From positions 1 to 64,000 of the forward strand of contig JBGVOE010000065.1 of NCBI GenBank assembly GCA_045126355.1: a stretch of 64,000 bases of DNA, written 5' to 3'. The position numbers and the translations under genes were made by a program. This document shows positions 43,973-51,883 of the stretch, piece after piece (position 1 is the stretch's first letter; every line of letters begins with the position of its first letter). This stretch comes from CAZSIA01 sp045126355 (lineage in GTDB: Bacteria > Bacillota_I > Bacilli_A > Acholeplasmatales > Anaeroplasmataceae). Under the pieces are notes generated by a model, which was given only the letters and a program-made list of their open reading frames with translations, was not told the DNA's origin and did not search any database.

Positions 43973-45199
43973 ATGATTTTTAATATTCCTAAGAAAAAAT
44001 ATATGAATAATTTAGCTGATAGTGTTAAAAGATTATATAAACAAAAATTATATAAAGTAGTAGCTAATTTAGGAGTAAGAATCTTCTTTGTTACCGATAA
44101 TGATGAAAGCTTTATCGCTGTATTTGATACAGATGAACATCGAATTGATATTTTTAGTGGTGAGGAAGGATTTTTAACTTGTCACTTTTTCTTAAGTGGT
44201 GACAATAGAGGAATTAGAACATTTGGTGTTACTAATTACACTATTGAAGAAACAACTTTAGAAGGTGAAAACTATTGTGGTAGAGATTACTACTTAGAAA
44301 ACTTTAAACATCATGAACCAGCTGAAGATTTATATGTTATATATTATTCTAATAAACCAGGTCAAAAAGCTATTGTATTAGAAGAAGATGAAGTAATTGA
44401 AGTTGATCGCTATTTAGCTAAGTTACTATTAATCATTAAAAAAATAAAAGATACTGATGAAGCATACGATCAAGATACTGTTTGTGTTTGTGACTTTGGA
44501 AGTAGTAAAACTGATTTTGAAGTAGATTACCTACCGCTAAATTCAATTGATTTCTTACCAAGAATTTCTACTGATTTAAAAGATGATAATAATATTTTTG
44601 GATTAGAAAAGATGGCTGTTAAACCAGGTGTAATGCATATGGGTATGATATATGGTTTTAATACATATGACTCATATGATAATTTAACCGAGTTTGAAGT
44701 ATCATTAACACCAATTATTATATACGCAATTACTGAAGATGGAGATTTTGAACATATTATCTTTAGTACTCCATATAAACGTAGGATAGATGTATCAAAT
44801 GTAATATTATGTAAGCTATTTGAGCGAATTGGTATTTATGATACTGTGGTAATAGATAACTTATTTATCTATCAATCTCTTTGTGCGCCACTAGGTGGAT
44901 TAGGGGTTGAAGTTAAGTTTGATTTAGCAAATCCCGCAAATGAATTTATTACTAAATTTATGATTAAAATGATCGACTTTAATAGTGATATTGCGATTGT
45001 AGATGAAGCATTAAATAACTGTAAAAAAGATATTAAAGAATTATTCTTATCATCAAAAGATGATTTAGAAGAATTAAATGAAAGATTCTTTGCTGAAGAT
45101 AGTGATGAACCTATTATTGAGGAAGTAATAGAAGATGAAGAAGAAATTGATGAAGATGATGAATTCTTTAATTCAGATTCTGATGGTTTTGTTTCTTAA
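43973..45199 (+). CDS. Conserved-looking acidic protein of unknown function
   Basis: 408 residues, soluble, no signal peptide. The body is mixed alpha/beta; residues about 280-340 (VVIDNLFIYQSLCAPLGGLGVEV) weakly recall domains of unknown function found in plasmid ORF-3-like proteins, but I cannot name it securely. The C-terminal about 40 residues are nearly all acidic and probably disordered. AGAGGTGAT precedes the ATG, 12 bases after rsmD. A clear terminator follows, so it ends the unit. Confidence 0.72.
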   Translation: MIFNIPKKKYMNNLADSVKRLYKQKLYKVVANLGVRIFFVTDNDESFIAVFDTDEHRIDIFSGEEGFLTCHFFLSGDNRGIRTFGVTNYTIEETTLEGENYCGRDYYLENFKHHEPAEDLYVIYYSNKPGQKAIVLEEDEVIEVDRYLAKLLLIIKKIKDTDEAYDQDTVCVCDFGSSKTDFEVDYLPLNSIDFLPRISTDLKDDNNIFGLEKMAVKPGVMHMGMIYGFNTYDSYDNLTEFEVSLTPIIIYAITEDGDFEHIIFSTPYKRRIDVSNVILCKLFERIGIYDTVVIDNLFIYQSLCAPLGGLGVEVKFDLANPANEFITKFMIKMIDFNSDIAIVDEALNNCKKDIKELFLSSKDDLEELNERFFAEDSDEPIIEEVIEDEEEIDEDDEFFNSDSDGFVS

Positions 45200-45208
45200 A
45201 TAATATAT

Positions 45209-45244
45209 AAGAGATATGATTTGATTATTGTATCTCTTTTTTTA
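45209..45244 (+). terminator. Terminator after the acidic protein gene
   Basis: AAGAGATA (45209-45216) pairs with TATCTCTT (45231-45238), followed by a T run. Confidence 0.82.
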
Positions 45245-45284
45245 AATATATGATAAAATATATTTATAAAGAGGTGAAGAAACG

Positions 45285-46076
45285 ATGAAAAAAAGAATTG
45301 GAATGATTTTCGTATTATTGGTTTTATTGCTATTTCTAGCCTTTTTTGTGTTTTTATTTATTAATAATATATATTATCACTCATACTTTAAAGAGCTTGA
45401 AATTAGTGATGTAATGTATGAAGAATTAACTTTTGAAAAGTATGAAAAGATTAGAGGAAGAAGACATCGTTCACCTAGATATGAAATTTATTTTTATGAG
45501 TATGATGAACCATTTGAAATCACAGGTATAGTAATAAATAAATTTGATGAAGAAGCATTAAATCTTTTAGTTCGAAAACAAAAAATTCAAGTATACTATG
45601 AAGATGATTATGATATTTGCCAAATGAAATGTGGCTCAATAACATTACTATCTTTTTCTGACTATAAAGAAAAAAATGTAGAGAATCAAATTATTGGTAT
45701 GATTATTTCATCAATATTTATGTTAATTTTTATATTTTTAATGTCATTATTTATTTATTGGGACTATAATGAAGAAAAGCAAATTAAACGTATTAAGAAT
45801 GGCGATTACAAAAGTGAATTAGGAAAAGTTAAATTAGAGTGTAAGATTGAAGATAATATAATTCAAGTTTATAATTTCTTTGAAAAATGGTCTTTAGTAA
45901 TTAATGGTAATATTGTTTATAAAGATATTAGAATTATGAAATCAAAGTTTTGTTTAAAAGGTAGAATAACGATTAATGGTAAAAACAAATTAGTAGAAGC
46001 AATGATGCAATCATTTATCTTAAAATTATCTTTTGATGGAAAAGTTATAAAAAGAAAGTTTTTTCTTGTTGAATAA
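45285..46076 (+). CDS. Two-span membrane protein of unknown function
   Basis: 263 residues with membrane spans near 6-27 and 143-164. Between them lies a charged extracytoplasmic domain with many Tyr/Glu, and the C-terminal about 90 residues are basic and cytoplasmic. The layout resembles DUF3592-like proteins, but no motif is decisive. AGAGGTGAAG precedes the ATG. First gene of the accessory region that runs to 58404; the nuclease gene follows after 21 bases. Confidence 0.65.
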   Translation: MKKRIGMIFVLLVLLLFLAFFVFLFINNIYYHSYFKELEISDVMYEELTFEKYEKIRGRRHRSPRYEIYFYEYDEPFEITGIVINKFDEEALNLLVRKQKIQVYYEDDYDICQMKCGSITLLSFSDYKEKNVENQIIGMIISSIFMLIFIFLMSLFIYWDYNEEKQIKRIKNGDYKSELGKVKLECKIEDNIIQVYNFFEKWSLVINGNIVYKDIRIMKSKFCLKGRITINGKNKLVEAMMQSFILKLSFDGKVIKRKFFLVE

Positions 46077-46097
46077 TTAGTGTAAGGTTGTGACGAA

Positions 46098-47348
46098 ATG
46101 GTTTATACTAAAGGGATTAAGCTTATAGAATATAAGGAACTTATGGAAGAATGGGATTTGCATAAAAATAAAGAACGAAATTTATATCCTGATAAATTGA
46201 CTCATGGATCGAATAAAAAAGCTTGGTGGATATGTAAAAAGGGTCATTCGTTTGAACAAAAAATTTCTAACAGAACAATTAAGAAATATCAATGTCCATA
46301 TTGTAGTAATCAAGGAATACTTCCTGGACATAATGATTTTGCGACTAGAAATCCAGAGTTGTTAAGTGAATGGGATTATGAAAGAAACATACTCAAACCA
46401 ACGGAAGTGATGAGTGGTAGCAGAGAAAAAGTTTGGTGGAAATGTAGTATAGGTCACTCATATCAAGCGACTCTTAATCACAGGACTTCGAAAGACGCTA
46501 CTGGTTGCCCAATTTGTTTCTCAGGTAGACAAACATCATTTGCTGAGCAGGCAATATACTTTTATATTAAAAAAGAATTTCCAGACGCAATAAATAGAAT
46601 GAAAAATGTATTTGGTTCTAAATTTGAATTAGATATTTATATACCATCAATTAATACTGCTATAGAAGTTGATGGAGAACCTTGGCATGGAAAGGAAAAA
46701 TTGGAAAGAGAAAAAAGAAAATATAAACTTTGTCAACAAAACAATATTAGGTTAATTAGAATAAGAGAGAAAAAATATGAATTGGGAGTTAATATAGCTG
46801 ACTATGGTTTTTTCTATGAAGATTTATATAAAGAGAATGTTTTGGAATTTGTAATTTATGAATTAATAAAGTTTTTAACTATGAAAATGTATTTTCAAAT
46901 GGTTATAGATATTGATATAAAAAGAGATAGAATTAACATTTTAGAAAACTATCAAGGTGTTAAAAAAGGCTCAATTTTAGATGTTTATCCTGAAATATCA
47001 AGCGAGTGGCATACAATAAAAAATGGTACATTAAAACCAACAATGTTTACTCCAGGATCTGATAAAAAGGTTTGGTGGATTTGCCCGATTTGTAATAATG
47101 AATATCAAGCCACAATTAGTCATAGATGTTACGGGACTAGCTGTCCTAAATGTGGAATACTTAAATCAAAAAATGCCAAATCAAAAGCTGTTTTGATGAT
47201 TGATATTAATACTAATAAAACTATAAAAATTTTTAAATCTATTTCAGACGCTAGTCGTGAAATGAATGTTTCGTCAGGCAATATTTGTATGGTTTTAAAA
47301 GGTAAAAGAAAACATACTAAGGGGTTTACTTGGAAATATAAAGAATAA
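46098..47348 (+). CDS. Zinc-finger / restriction-nuclease / NUMOD1 fusion protein
   Basis: 416 residues. Two N-terminal treble-clef zinc fingers of the DUF4379 type (about 16-70 and 88-140: WWICKKGHSFE...CPYC and WWKCSIGHSYQ...CPIC) precede a PD-(D/E)XK/Vsr-like nuclease core (about 147-225, SFAEQAIYFY, FELDIYIP, IEVDGEPWHG). After a helical linker come a third finger (WWICPICNNEY...CPKC) and a NUMOD1-type DNA-binding tail (KIFKSISDASREMNVSSGNI). Predicted sequence-guided DNA endonuclease. It could be a homing-type or defence nuclease; neither flanking repeats nor a host gene interruption are seen. Confidence 0.82.
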   Translation: MVYTKGIKLIEYKELMEEWDLHKNKERNLYPDKLTHGSNKKAWWICKKGHSFEQKISNRTIKKYQCPYCSNQGILPGHNDFATRNPELLSEWDYERNILKPTEVMSGSREKVWWKCSIGHSYQATLNHRTSKDATGCPICFSGRQTSFAEQAIYFYIKKEFPDAINRMKNVFGSKFELDIYIPSINTAIEVDGEPWHGKEKLEREKRKYKLCQQNNIRLIRIREKKYELGVNIADYGFFYEDLYKENVLEFVIYELIKFLTMKMYFQMVIDIDIKRDRINILENYQGVKKGSILDVYPEISSEWHTIKNGTLKPTMFTPGSDKKVWWICPICNNEYQATISHRCYGTSCPKCGILKSKNAKSKAVLMIDINTNKTIKIFKSISDASREMNVSSGNICMVLKGKRKHTKGFTWKYKE

Positions 47349-47414
47349 TAGATTAAAAATATTAATTGATAATAAAAAAGAATTTATCAAATGTTTATTA
47401 AAGAGGATATAAAT

Positions 47415-48224
47415 ATGGAAACAAAAGATTTAATTTTACTAGTTGTAATTATATTAGCGGTAGTACTACTTACTATTTGTATTTTTGTTAGAGTCTATAA
47501 AAAATATGTTTTAACTAATAGTGAGGCATTAAATAAATTAAAAGAATTAAATGAAAAGTATGTTTTTTATGAGATTCCTAAATTAGAGTTTATTAACAAA
47601 TATGACAACGAAATAATGTATAATGAAATCTCAGTTAGAGATTACTTAGTTTATCAATTACAGTTTAAGGCTAAAGAAGTAAAATATTCAATGGAGCGTA
47701 CTAGAGAAAATCAAGTTAATTTCAGTAGATATCGAGAAGATATTTCTTCAAAATGTATTTTAGGAATCAATACTGAAAATGTTAAATTAAGATTTTTATT
47801 TTTATTATTTGAAAGGAATCTTTTTAAAAAATATACTTTAAAACCTCAAATTAATTATTCTATTTTTGTGAGATTAATATTGACTGATATAAATGGAAAA
47901 TTTAAAACAACTAAGTATAAAATTTTCTCTGTTGAAGAAATTTATGACATACTTTATAAGTTAAGTAAAAGAAATGGGAACTTCTATTTAGTCCCTGAAA
48001 TATGGGAATCAATTTGTAGAGTAGAAAGAGGAAAAGTATCTAATAAAATGCGTTTTTCTATTTATAAAAGGGATAATTACCGTTGCAAGAAATGTGGTAG
48101 ACGAACAGATGATTTAGAAATTGATCATATTTTTCCGATTGCTAAAGGTGGTAAAAGTACATATGATAATCTTCAAACATTATGTAGAAGATGTAATAAG
48201 ATAAAGGGTGCAAATATTGAATAG
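47415..48224 (+). CDS. Membrane-anchored HNH nuclease
   Basis: 269 residues from ATG 47415, chosen for AGAGGATA upstream and because the membrane span starts at once (LILLVVIILAVVLLTICIFV). A central domain of unknown function (about 35-200) leads to a C-terminal HNH domain: FSIYKRDNYRCKKCG, DDLEIDHIFPIAKGG and NLQTLCRRCNKIKG, with both Cys pairs and the DH pair intact. This places an active-looking nuclease on the inner membrane face. It lies 66 bases after the zinc-finger nuclease. A role against incoming DNA is plausible but unproven. Confidence 0.82.
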   Translation: METKDLILLVVIILAVVLLTICIFVRVYKKYVLTNSEALNKLKELNEKYVFYEIPKLEFINKYDNEIMYNEISVRDYLVYQLQFKAKEVKYSMERTRENQVNFSRYREDISSKCILGINTENVKLRFLFLLFERNLFKKYTLKPQINYSIFVRLILTDINGKFKTTKYKIFSVEEIYDILYKLSKRNGNFYLVPEIWESICRVERGKVSNKMRFSIYKRDNYRCKKCGRRTDDLEIDHIFPIAKGGKSTYDNLQTLCRRCNKIKGANIE

Positions 48225-48369
48225 TGTTTTCTATTTGTTCATAATTAACTACAGCAATAACTATTGAAATTATATTTAGTTATCAATTAATGCCACATTA
48301 AAAAATATGCTACAATATATATGAATTATTACAATTATAAATTGTAAAGTTAGTGAGATGATTTATATT

Positions 48370-48804
48370 ATGAAAAGCAATTATGTATTTACTTATGGAA
48401 CATTATTAAAAGGTGAAAGAAACCATTATAATTATTTAAGCGATGAAGACTTTATTTGTGATGGTTTTATTGATGGTTTTGTAATGTTTAATTTAGGAAG
48501 ATATCCTGGAATATATAAAGGTGAAGGATTAGTTTTAGGAGAACTTTATTTAGTAGATGAAAAAACATTAGCTAAATTAGATTATTTAGAAGAAGAGGGT
48601 TCTCTTTATATAAGAAAAACTACTAAAGTATATTCTTCAAATAAAACTTATGAAGCTTTTGTTTATATTTATAATCTTCATGAAGATAATCCTACTTATT
48701 TAGGAGATGGATTATATTCTTGGAAGAAATTAAATAAAGAAAATATTAATGAATTAATTGAATTAGGATTACCTAGTGATTCAATTAATAAATACTTCAA
48801 ATAG
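48370..48804 (+). CDS. Gamma-glutamylcyclotransferase-like protein
   Basis: 144 residues from ATG 48370; an in-frame ATG 12 bases earlier is possible. GGCT/AIG2-like beta-barrel: YVFTYGTLLKGERNHY at the start, YPGIYKGEGLVLGELY, and LDYLEEEGSLYIRK, with a conserved acidic residue in the last. Members cyclise gamma-glutamyl groups or act in related amide chemistry; function here is unknown. A stand-alone gene by spacing (133 bases upstream), followed after 15 bases by an unknown gene. Confidence 0.83.
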   Translation: MKSNYVFTYGTLLKGERNHYNYLSDEDFICDGFIDGFVMFNLGRYPGIYKGEGLVLGELYLVDEKTLAKLDYLEEEGSLYIRKTTKVYSSNKTYEAFVYIYNLHEDNPTYLGDGLYSWKKLNKENINELIELGLPSDSINKYFK

Positions 48805-48819
48805 TAGGAGTGATTAGTT

Positions 48820-49344
48820 ATGAGTTTAAAAGCAGTAGATAAAATTATTAAAGAATGTAGTGAATATAATATTACAAGTAGATCAATTTACATGATGACT
48901 AATACTAATATAGGCGCTAAAAGTGGAATAAGATGGATTTCTAATAATGACATTAACAGGATAAAGATTTATTTCTTATATGAATTTTTAATACATTCTA
49001 CTTTATTTTTAAATATGTTTAAACAAACTCCAAAACTTAGAAATGAATTTATTAACTCAATTGAAAGAGATTCAAATTTATTGGATTTAAATGAGTATGA
49101 ATTATCTTTTATTAATATGTTCAATTCTATTAATTCATTAAAAAATTATGATGAAATAGTAGATGAAATTAATAAGCTAATAGAGTTCATGAATAGTATT
49201 GGTTACAATTTAACTGCAATTATCTTTGATGATAGGGTAGAAGCTTATAAATATTGTCTTGAAATGGAAAAGATGTATTCTTTTGATATTGAATTTAAGA
49301 AAGTATTATTAGAATATGATAAGAATTTAGTAGAAGTAAAATAA
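48820..49344 (+). CDS. Hypothetical helical protein
   Basis: 174 residues, soluble, predicted almost wholly alpha-helical with many Asn, Ile and Leu. No motif is recognised. TAGGAGTGAT precedes the ATG. Probably co-transcribed with the cyclotransferase-like gene; a strong terminator follows. Confidence 0.65.
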   Translation: MSLKAVDKIIKECSEYNITSRSIYMMTNTNIGAKSGIRWISNNDINRIKIYFLYEFLIHSTLFLNMFKQTPKLRNEFINSIERDSNLLDLNEYELSFINMFNSINSLKNYDEIVDEINKLIEFMNSIGYNLTAIIFDDRVEAYKYCLEMEKMYSFDIEFKKVLLEYDKNLVEVK

Positions 49345-49358
49345 ATATATAATTTGTT

Positions 49359-49396
49359 AGATGCAAACAATATCTAATATTGTAAGCATCTTTTTA
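49359..49396 (+). terminator. Terminator separating the helicase operon from upstream genes
   Basis: AGATGC (49359-49364) pairs with GCATCT (49386-49391), with an inner ACAATAT/ATATTGT stem, followed by a T run. Confidence 0.85.
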
Positions 49397-49420
49397 TTTT
49401 TTTGATTACTTATAATCAAA

Positions 49421-49449
49421 TTGAGAAAATAGTAAGAGTGTGTTAAAAT
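49421..49449 (+). promoter_or_regulatory. Promoter of the helicase-MazG operon
   Basis: TTGAGA at 49421-49426, a 17-base spacer, and TAAAAT at 49444-49449, about 50 bases before the first gene. Confidence 0.65.
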
Positions 49450-49500
49450 GATAATAAAGAATTTAAGAATTTTTCTTAAATTAAAAGAGGTGGCAGTAAT

Positions 49501-51369
49501 ATGATAGTTTATAGTGCGACAAAGATGGAATTTAATAATGATGTTATTATGAATCAAATATCGGATAAGATATTAGAAAAACTTCATGAAGCAAATATAC
49601 ATGGTGGAGAAGAAGCAGAATATCGTTCTTGGCAAAACTCACTTATTTTTATGCGTAATGTTTTAGATGATAAAGATATTCCGGATGAAGCTAGTATTGC
49701 GATTGAATACCAAATTCCTAGAACTAGTAAACGAGTAGATTTTATTATTGCTGGCGCTGATAGTAATAATAAAGATAATGTTATTATTGTTGAATTAAAA
49801 CAATGGGAAAAAGTTGAAAAAGTAGCCGATGAAATGCTACATAGTGTAAGAGCATTTACTGGTGGAGCGGTAAGAATGGTATCTCATCCATCTTATCAAG
49901 CCTACTCTTATGCAGTATTTATTAGAAATTCTAGCGAACAAGTCCAAGATAATGATATAAATATTATTCCTTGTGCTTATTTACATAATTATGATGAAAA
50001 ATATTTAAGCGAACTTGATGATGAAATTTATAAGGACTGGTATAATGAAGCACCATTCTTTATTAAGAATCAAGTTTTAGATTTGAGAAATTTTATTAAG
50101 AAGTATATAACGAAAAAATCTAGTGATGGACAACTTCTATATAAGATTGATAATGGTAGAATTCGTCCTTCAAAAGCATTACAAGATTGTATTGTTTCTT
50201 TAATGAAGGGTAATAAAGAGTTTATGTTATTAGATGAACAAGCTGTTGTTTATGATATGTGCATTAAGACAATGAATCAATGCTTAAAAGATATGAAAAA
50301 GCGTACTTTGATCATAACTGGCGGACCAGGAACCGGAAAAAGCGTTTTAGCACTAAATCTTTTAAAGCATTTTACTTCTAAAAGATTAAATGCTAGTTAT
50401 GTCACTAAAAATAGTGCACCTAGAGAAGCTTATTTAAAACTTTTAACAAAATCAGATTTGAAGAAAGAAATTAATATAAAGCAATTATTTAGATCACCAT
50501 TTGGTTTATGTAAAGCACCAAGTAATTTTTACGATTGTTTAATAGTTGATGAATCTCATCGATTAGTTAAACAAATGTATGGTGATTTCCAAGGCCAAAA
50601 TCAAGTTATGGAATGTATTAATTCATCACTTTTATCAATCTTTTTAATTGATGAAAACCAAAGAATTACAACTAAAGATATTGGTAGTGTTGATGAAATT
50701 AAATATTGGGCTAAAGAATTAGGCAGTAGAGTAATAATGAATGATGAAACAGTGTTAGTGTCACAATTTAGATGTAATGGAAGTGATTTATACATTCAGT
50801 TTTTAAATAACTTATTACAAATAGATGAGTATGTTGATATTGATATTACTGAACTTAATTTTGATATAGAAGTATTTGATGATCCTATATTAATGAGAGA
50901 TGAATTAAGAAAGAAAAATCAAATTAACAATAAAGCCAGAATGGTGGCTGGATATTGTTATGATTGGAATGTTAAGAATCATAGAGATGAATATGATATC
51001 TATTTAGAAAACGGATTTAGAGCAAAATGGAATTTAGAAAATGATAAGGTTTGGGCAATTAATCCAAATTCTTTTGAAGAAGTAGGATGTATTCATACTG
51101 CTCAAGGTTTAGAATTTGATTATGTTGGTGTAATAATTGGTAATGATTTAAGATATGATGAAGTTAATCATCAAATTATTATTGATAAATCAAAGATAAG
51201 TAAAGACGATAAAACATCAGGTATTAAATCATGTGGAGAAGGATTAGCTAGACAATTAATTAAAAACACTTATAAAACTTTATTAACTAGAGGGCAAAAA
51301 GGGTGCTATATTTATTGTGAAGATAAAGCACTTTCAAGATATATTAAGAGAATGTTAGGTATTTGTTAA
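49501..51369 (+). CDS. PD-(D/E)XK nuclease fused to DUF2075 (Schlafen-3-like) SF1 helicase
   Basis: 622 residues. The N-terminal region contains a nuclease-like core with Asp80 and Glu98-x-Lys100 (RVDFIIAG, VIIVELKQW). The DUF2075 ATPase/helicase follows: Walker A GGPGTGKS near residue 274, Walker B LIVDESHR near 345, an arginine-containing SQFRCNGSD, and late motifs CIHTAQGLEFDYVGVIIG and YKTLLTRGQKGCYIY. Predicted DNA or RNA helicase with linked nuclease. It has its own promoter, and its stop overlaps the next start (TAATG). Family members often sit beside MazG-like genes, as here. AGAGGTGGC precedes the ATG. Confidence 0.9.
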   Translation: MIVYSATKMEFNNDVIMNQISDKILEKLHEANIHGGEEAEYRSWQNSLIFMRNVLDDKDIPDEASIAIEYQIPRTSKRVDFIIAGADSNNKDNVIIVELKQWEKVEKVADEMLHSVRAFTGGAVRMVSHPSYQAYSYAVFIRNSSEQVQDNDINIIPCAYLHNYDEKYLSELDDEIYKDWYNEAPFFIKNQVLDLRNFIKKYITKKSSDGQLLYKIDNGRIRPSKALQDCIVSLMKGNKEFMLLDEQAVVYDMCIKTMNQCLKDMKKRTLIITGGPGTGKSVLALNLLKHFTSKRLNASYVTKNSAPREAYLKLLTKSDLKKEINIKQLFRSPFGLCKAPSNFYDCLIVDESHRLVKQMYGDFQGQNQVMECINSSLLSIFLIDENQRITTKDIGSVDEIKYWAKELGSRVIMNDETVLVSQFRCNGSDLYIQFLNNLLQIDEYVDIDITELNFDIEVFDDPILMRDELRKKNQINNKARMVAGYCYDWNVKNHRDEYDIYLENGFRAKWNLENDKVWAINPNSFEEVGCIHTAQGLEFDYVGVIIGNDLRYDEVNHQIIIDKSKISKDDKTSGIKSCGEGLARQLIKNTYKTLLTRGQKGCYIYCEDKALSRYIKRMLGIC

Positions 51370-51533
51370 TGAAAATAAAAGTAGAAATAACTGAAACTTT
51401 ACAAAAAACTATTGAAGTAGATGCTGAAGATATTAATGAAGCATTATTAATAGTAAAGAGAAAATATAGAAATTCAGAAGTTATTTTAGATGATACTTCT
51501 TTTATTGATGCAGAATTTATGGTGGTTGAATAA
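51369..51533 (+). CDS. DpnD/PcfM-like small protein
   Basis: 54 residues, translated from an ATG that overlaps the helicase stop (TAATG). The sequence starts MKIKVEITETLQKTIEVDA, continues with DINEALLIVKRKYRNSEVIL, and ends in an acidic DAEFMVVE. This matches the short DpnD/PcfM family, named after a small gene near DpnII restriction genes and one on a conjugative plasmid; the molecular role is unknown. Two bases separate it from the MazG-like gene, so it is a genuine member of the operon and not a spacer ORF. Confidence 0.85.
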   Translation: MKIKVEITETLQKTIEVDAEDINEALLIVKRKYRNSEVILDDTSFIDAEFMVVE

Positions 51534-51535
51534 TT

Positions 51536-51862
51536 ATGGATAAACTTGAAATATTGAAACAAAGAATAAAAAAATTTAATGAAGATAGAGATTGGGATCA
51601 ATTTCATACACCATCTAATTTAGCTAAATCTATTTGTATAGAAGCAAGTGAGTTATTAGAGTGTTTTCAGTGGAATGATACTGATTTTGATATTGAAGAG
51701 GTAAAAGAAGAATTAGCGGATGTTATGAATTATTGTATTCAAATGTCACAAGTCTTAAATGTGGATTTAATTGAAATAATTAATTCTAAAATGGATAAAA
51801 CTGAAAAGAAATATCCTGTTGATAAAGCAAAAGGTGTTTCAACTAAGTATAATAAGTTGTAA
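51536..51862 (+). CDS. MazG-like nucleotide pyrophosphohydrolase
   Basis: 108 residues, a single all-alpha MazG/RS21-C6-type domain. The metal-binding ExxE...ExxD pattern is visible in IEASELLECFQW and EELADVMNYC, and PVDKAKG near the end is typical of the RS21-C6 branch. Such enzymes hydrolyse (d)NTPs, often modified or non-canonical ones. In an operon with helicase-nucleases it could lower nucleotide pools or remove phage nucleotides; this is inference. Confidence 0.9.
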   Translation: MDKLEILKQRIKKFNEDRDWDQFHTPSNLAKSICIEASELLECFQWNDTDFDIEEVKEELADVMNYCIQMSQVLNVDLIEIINSKMDKTEKKYPVDKAKGVSTKYNKL

Positions 51863-51883
51863 ATAGATATTAATGGTGATTTT

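Noticed and set aside
48250..48290. Inverted repeat ATAACTA...TAGTTAT as an operator or attachment site
   Set aside because: Only 7 bp in very AT-rich DNA; expected by chance and no partner copy was found.
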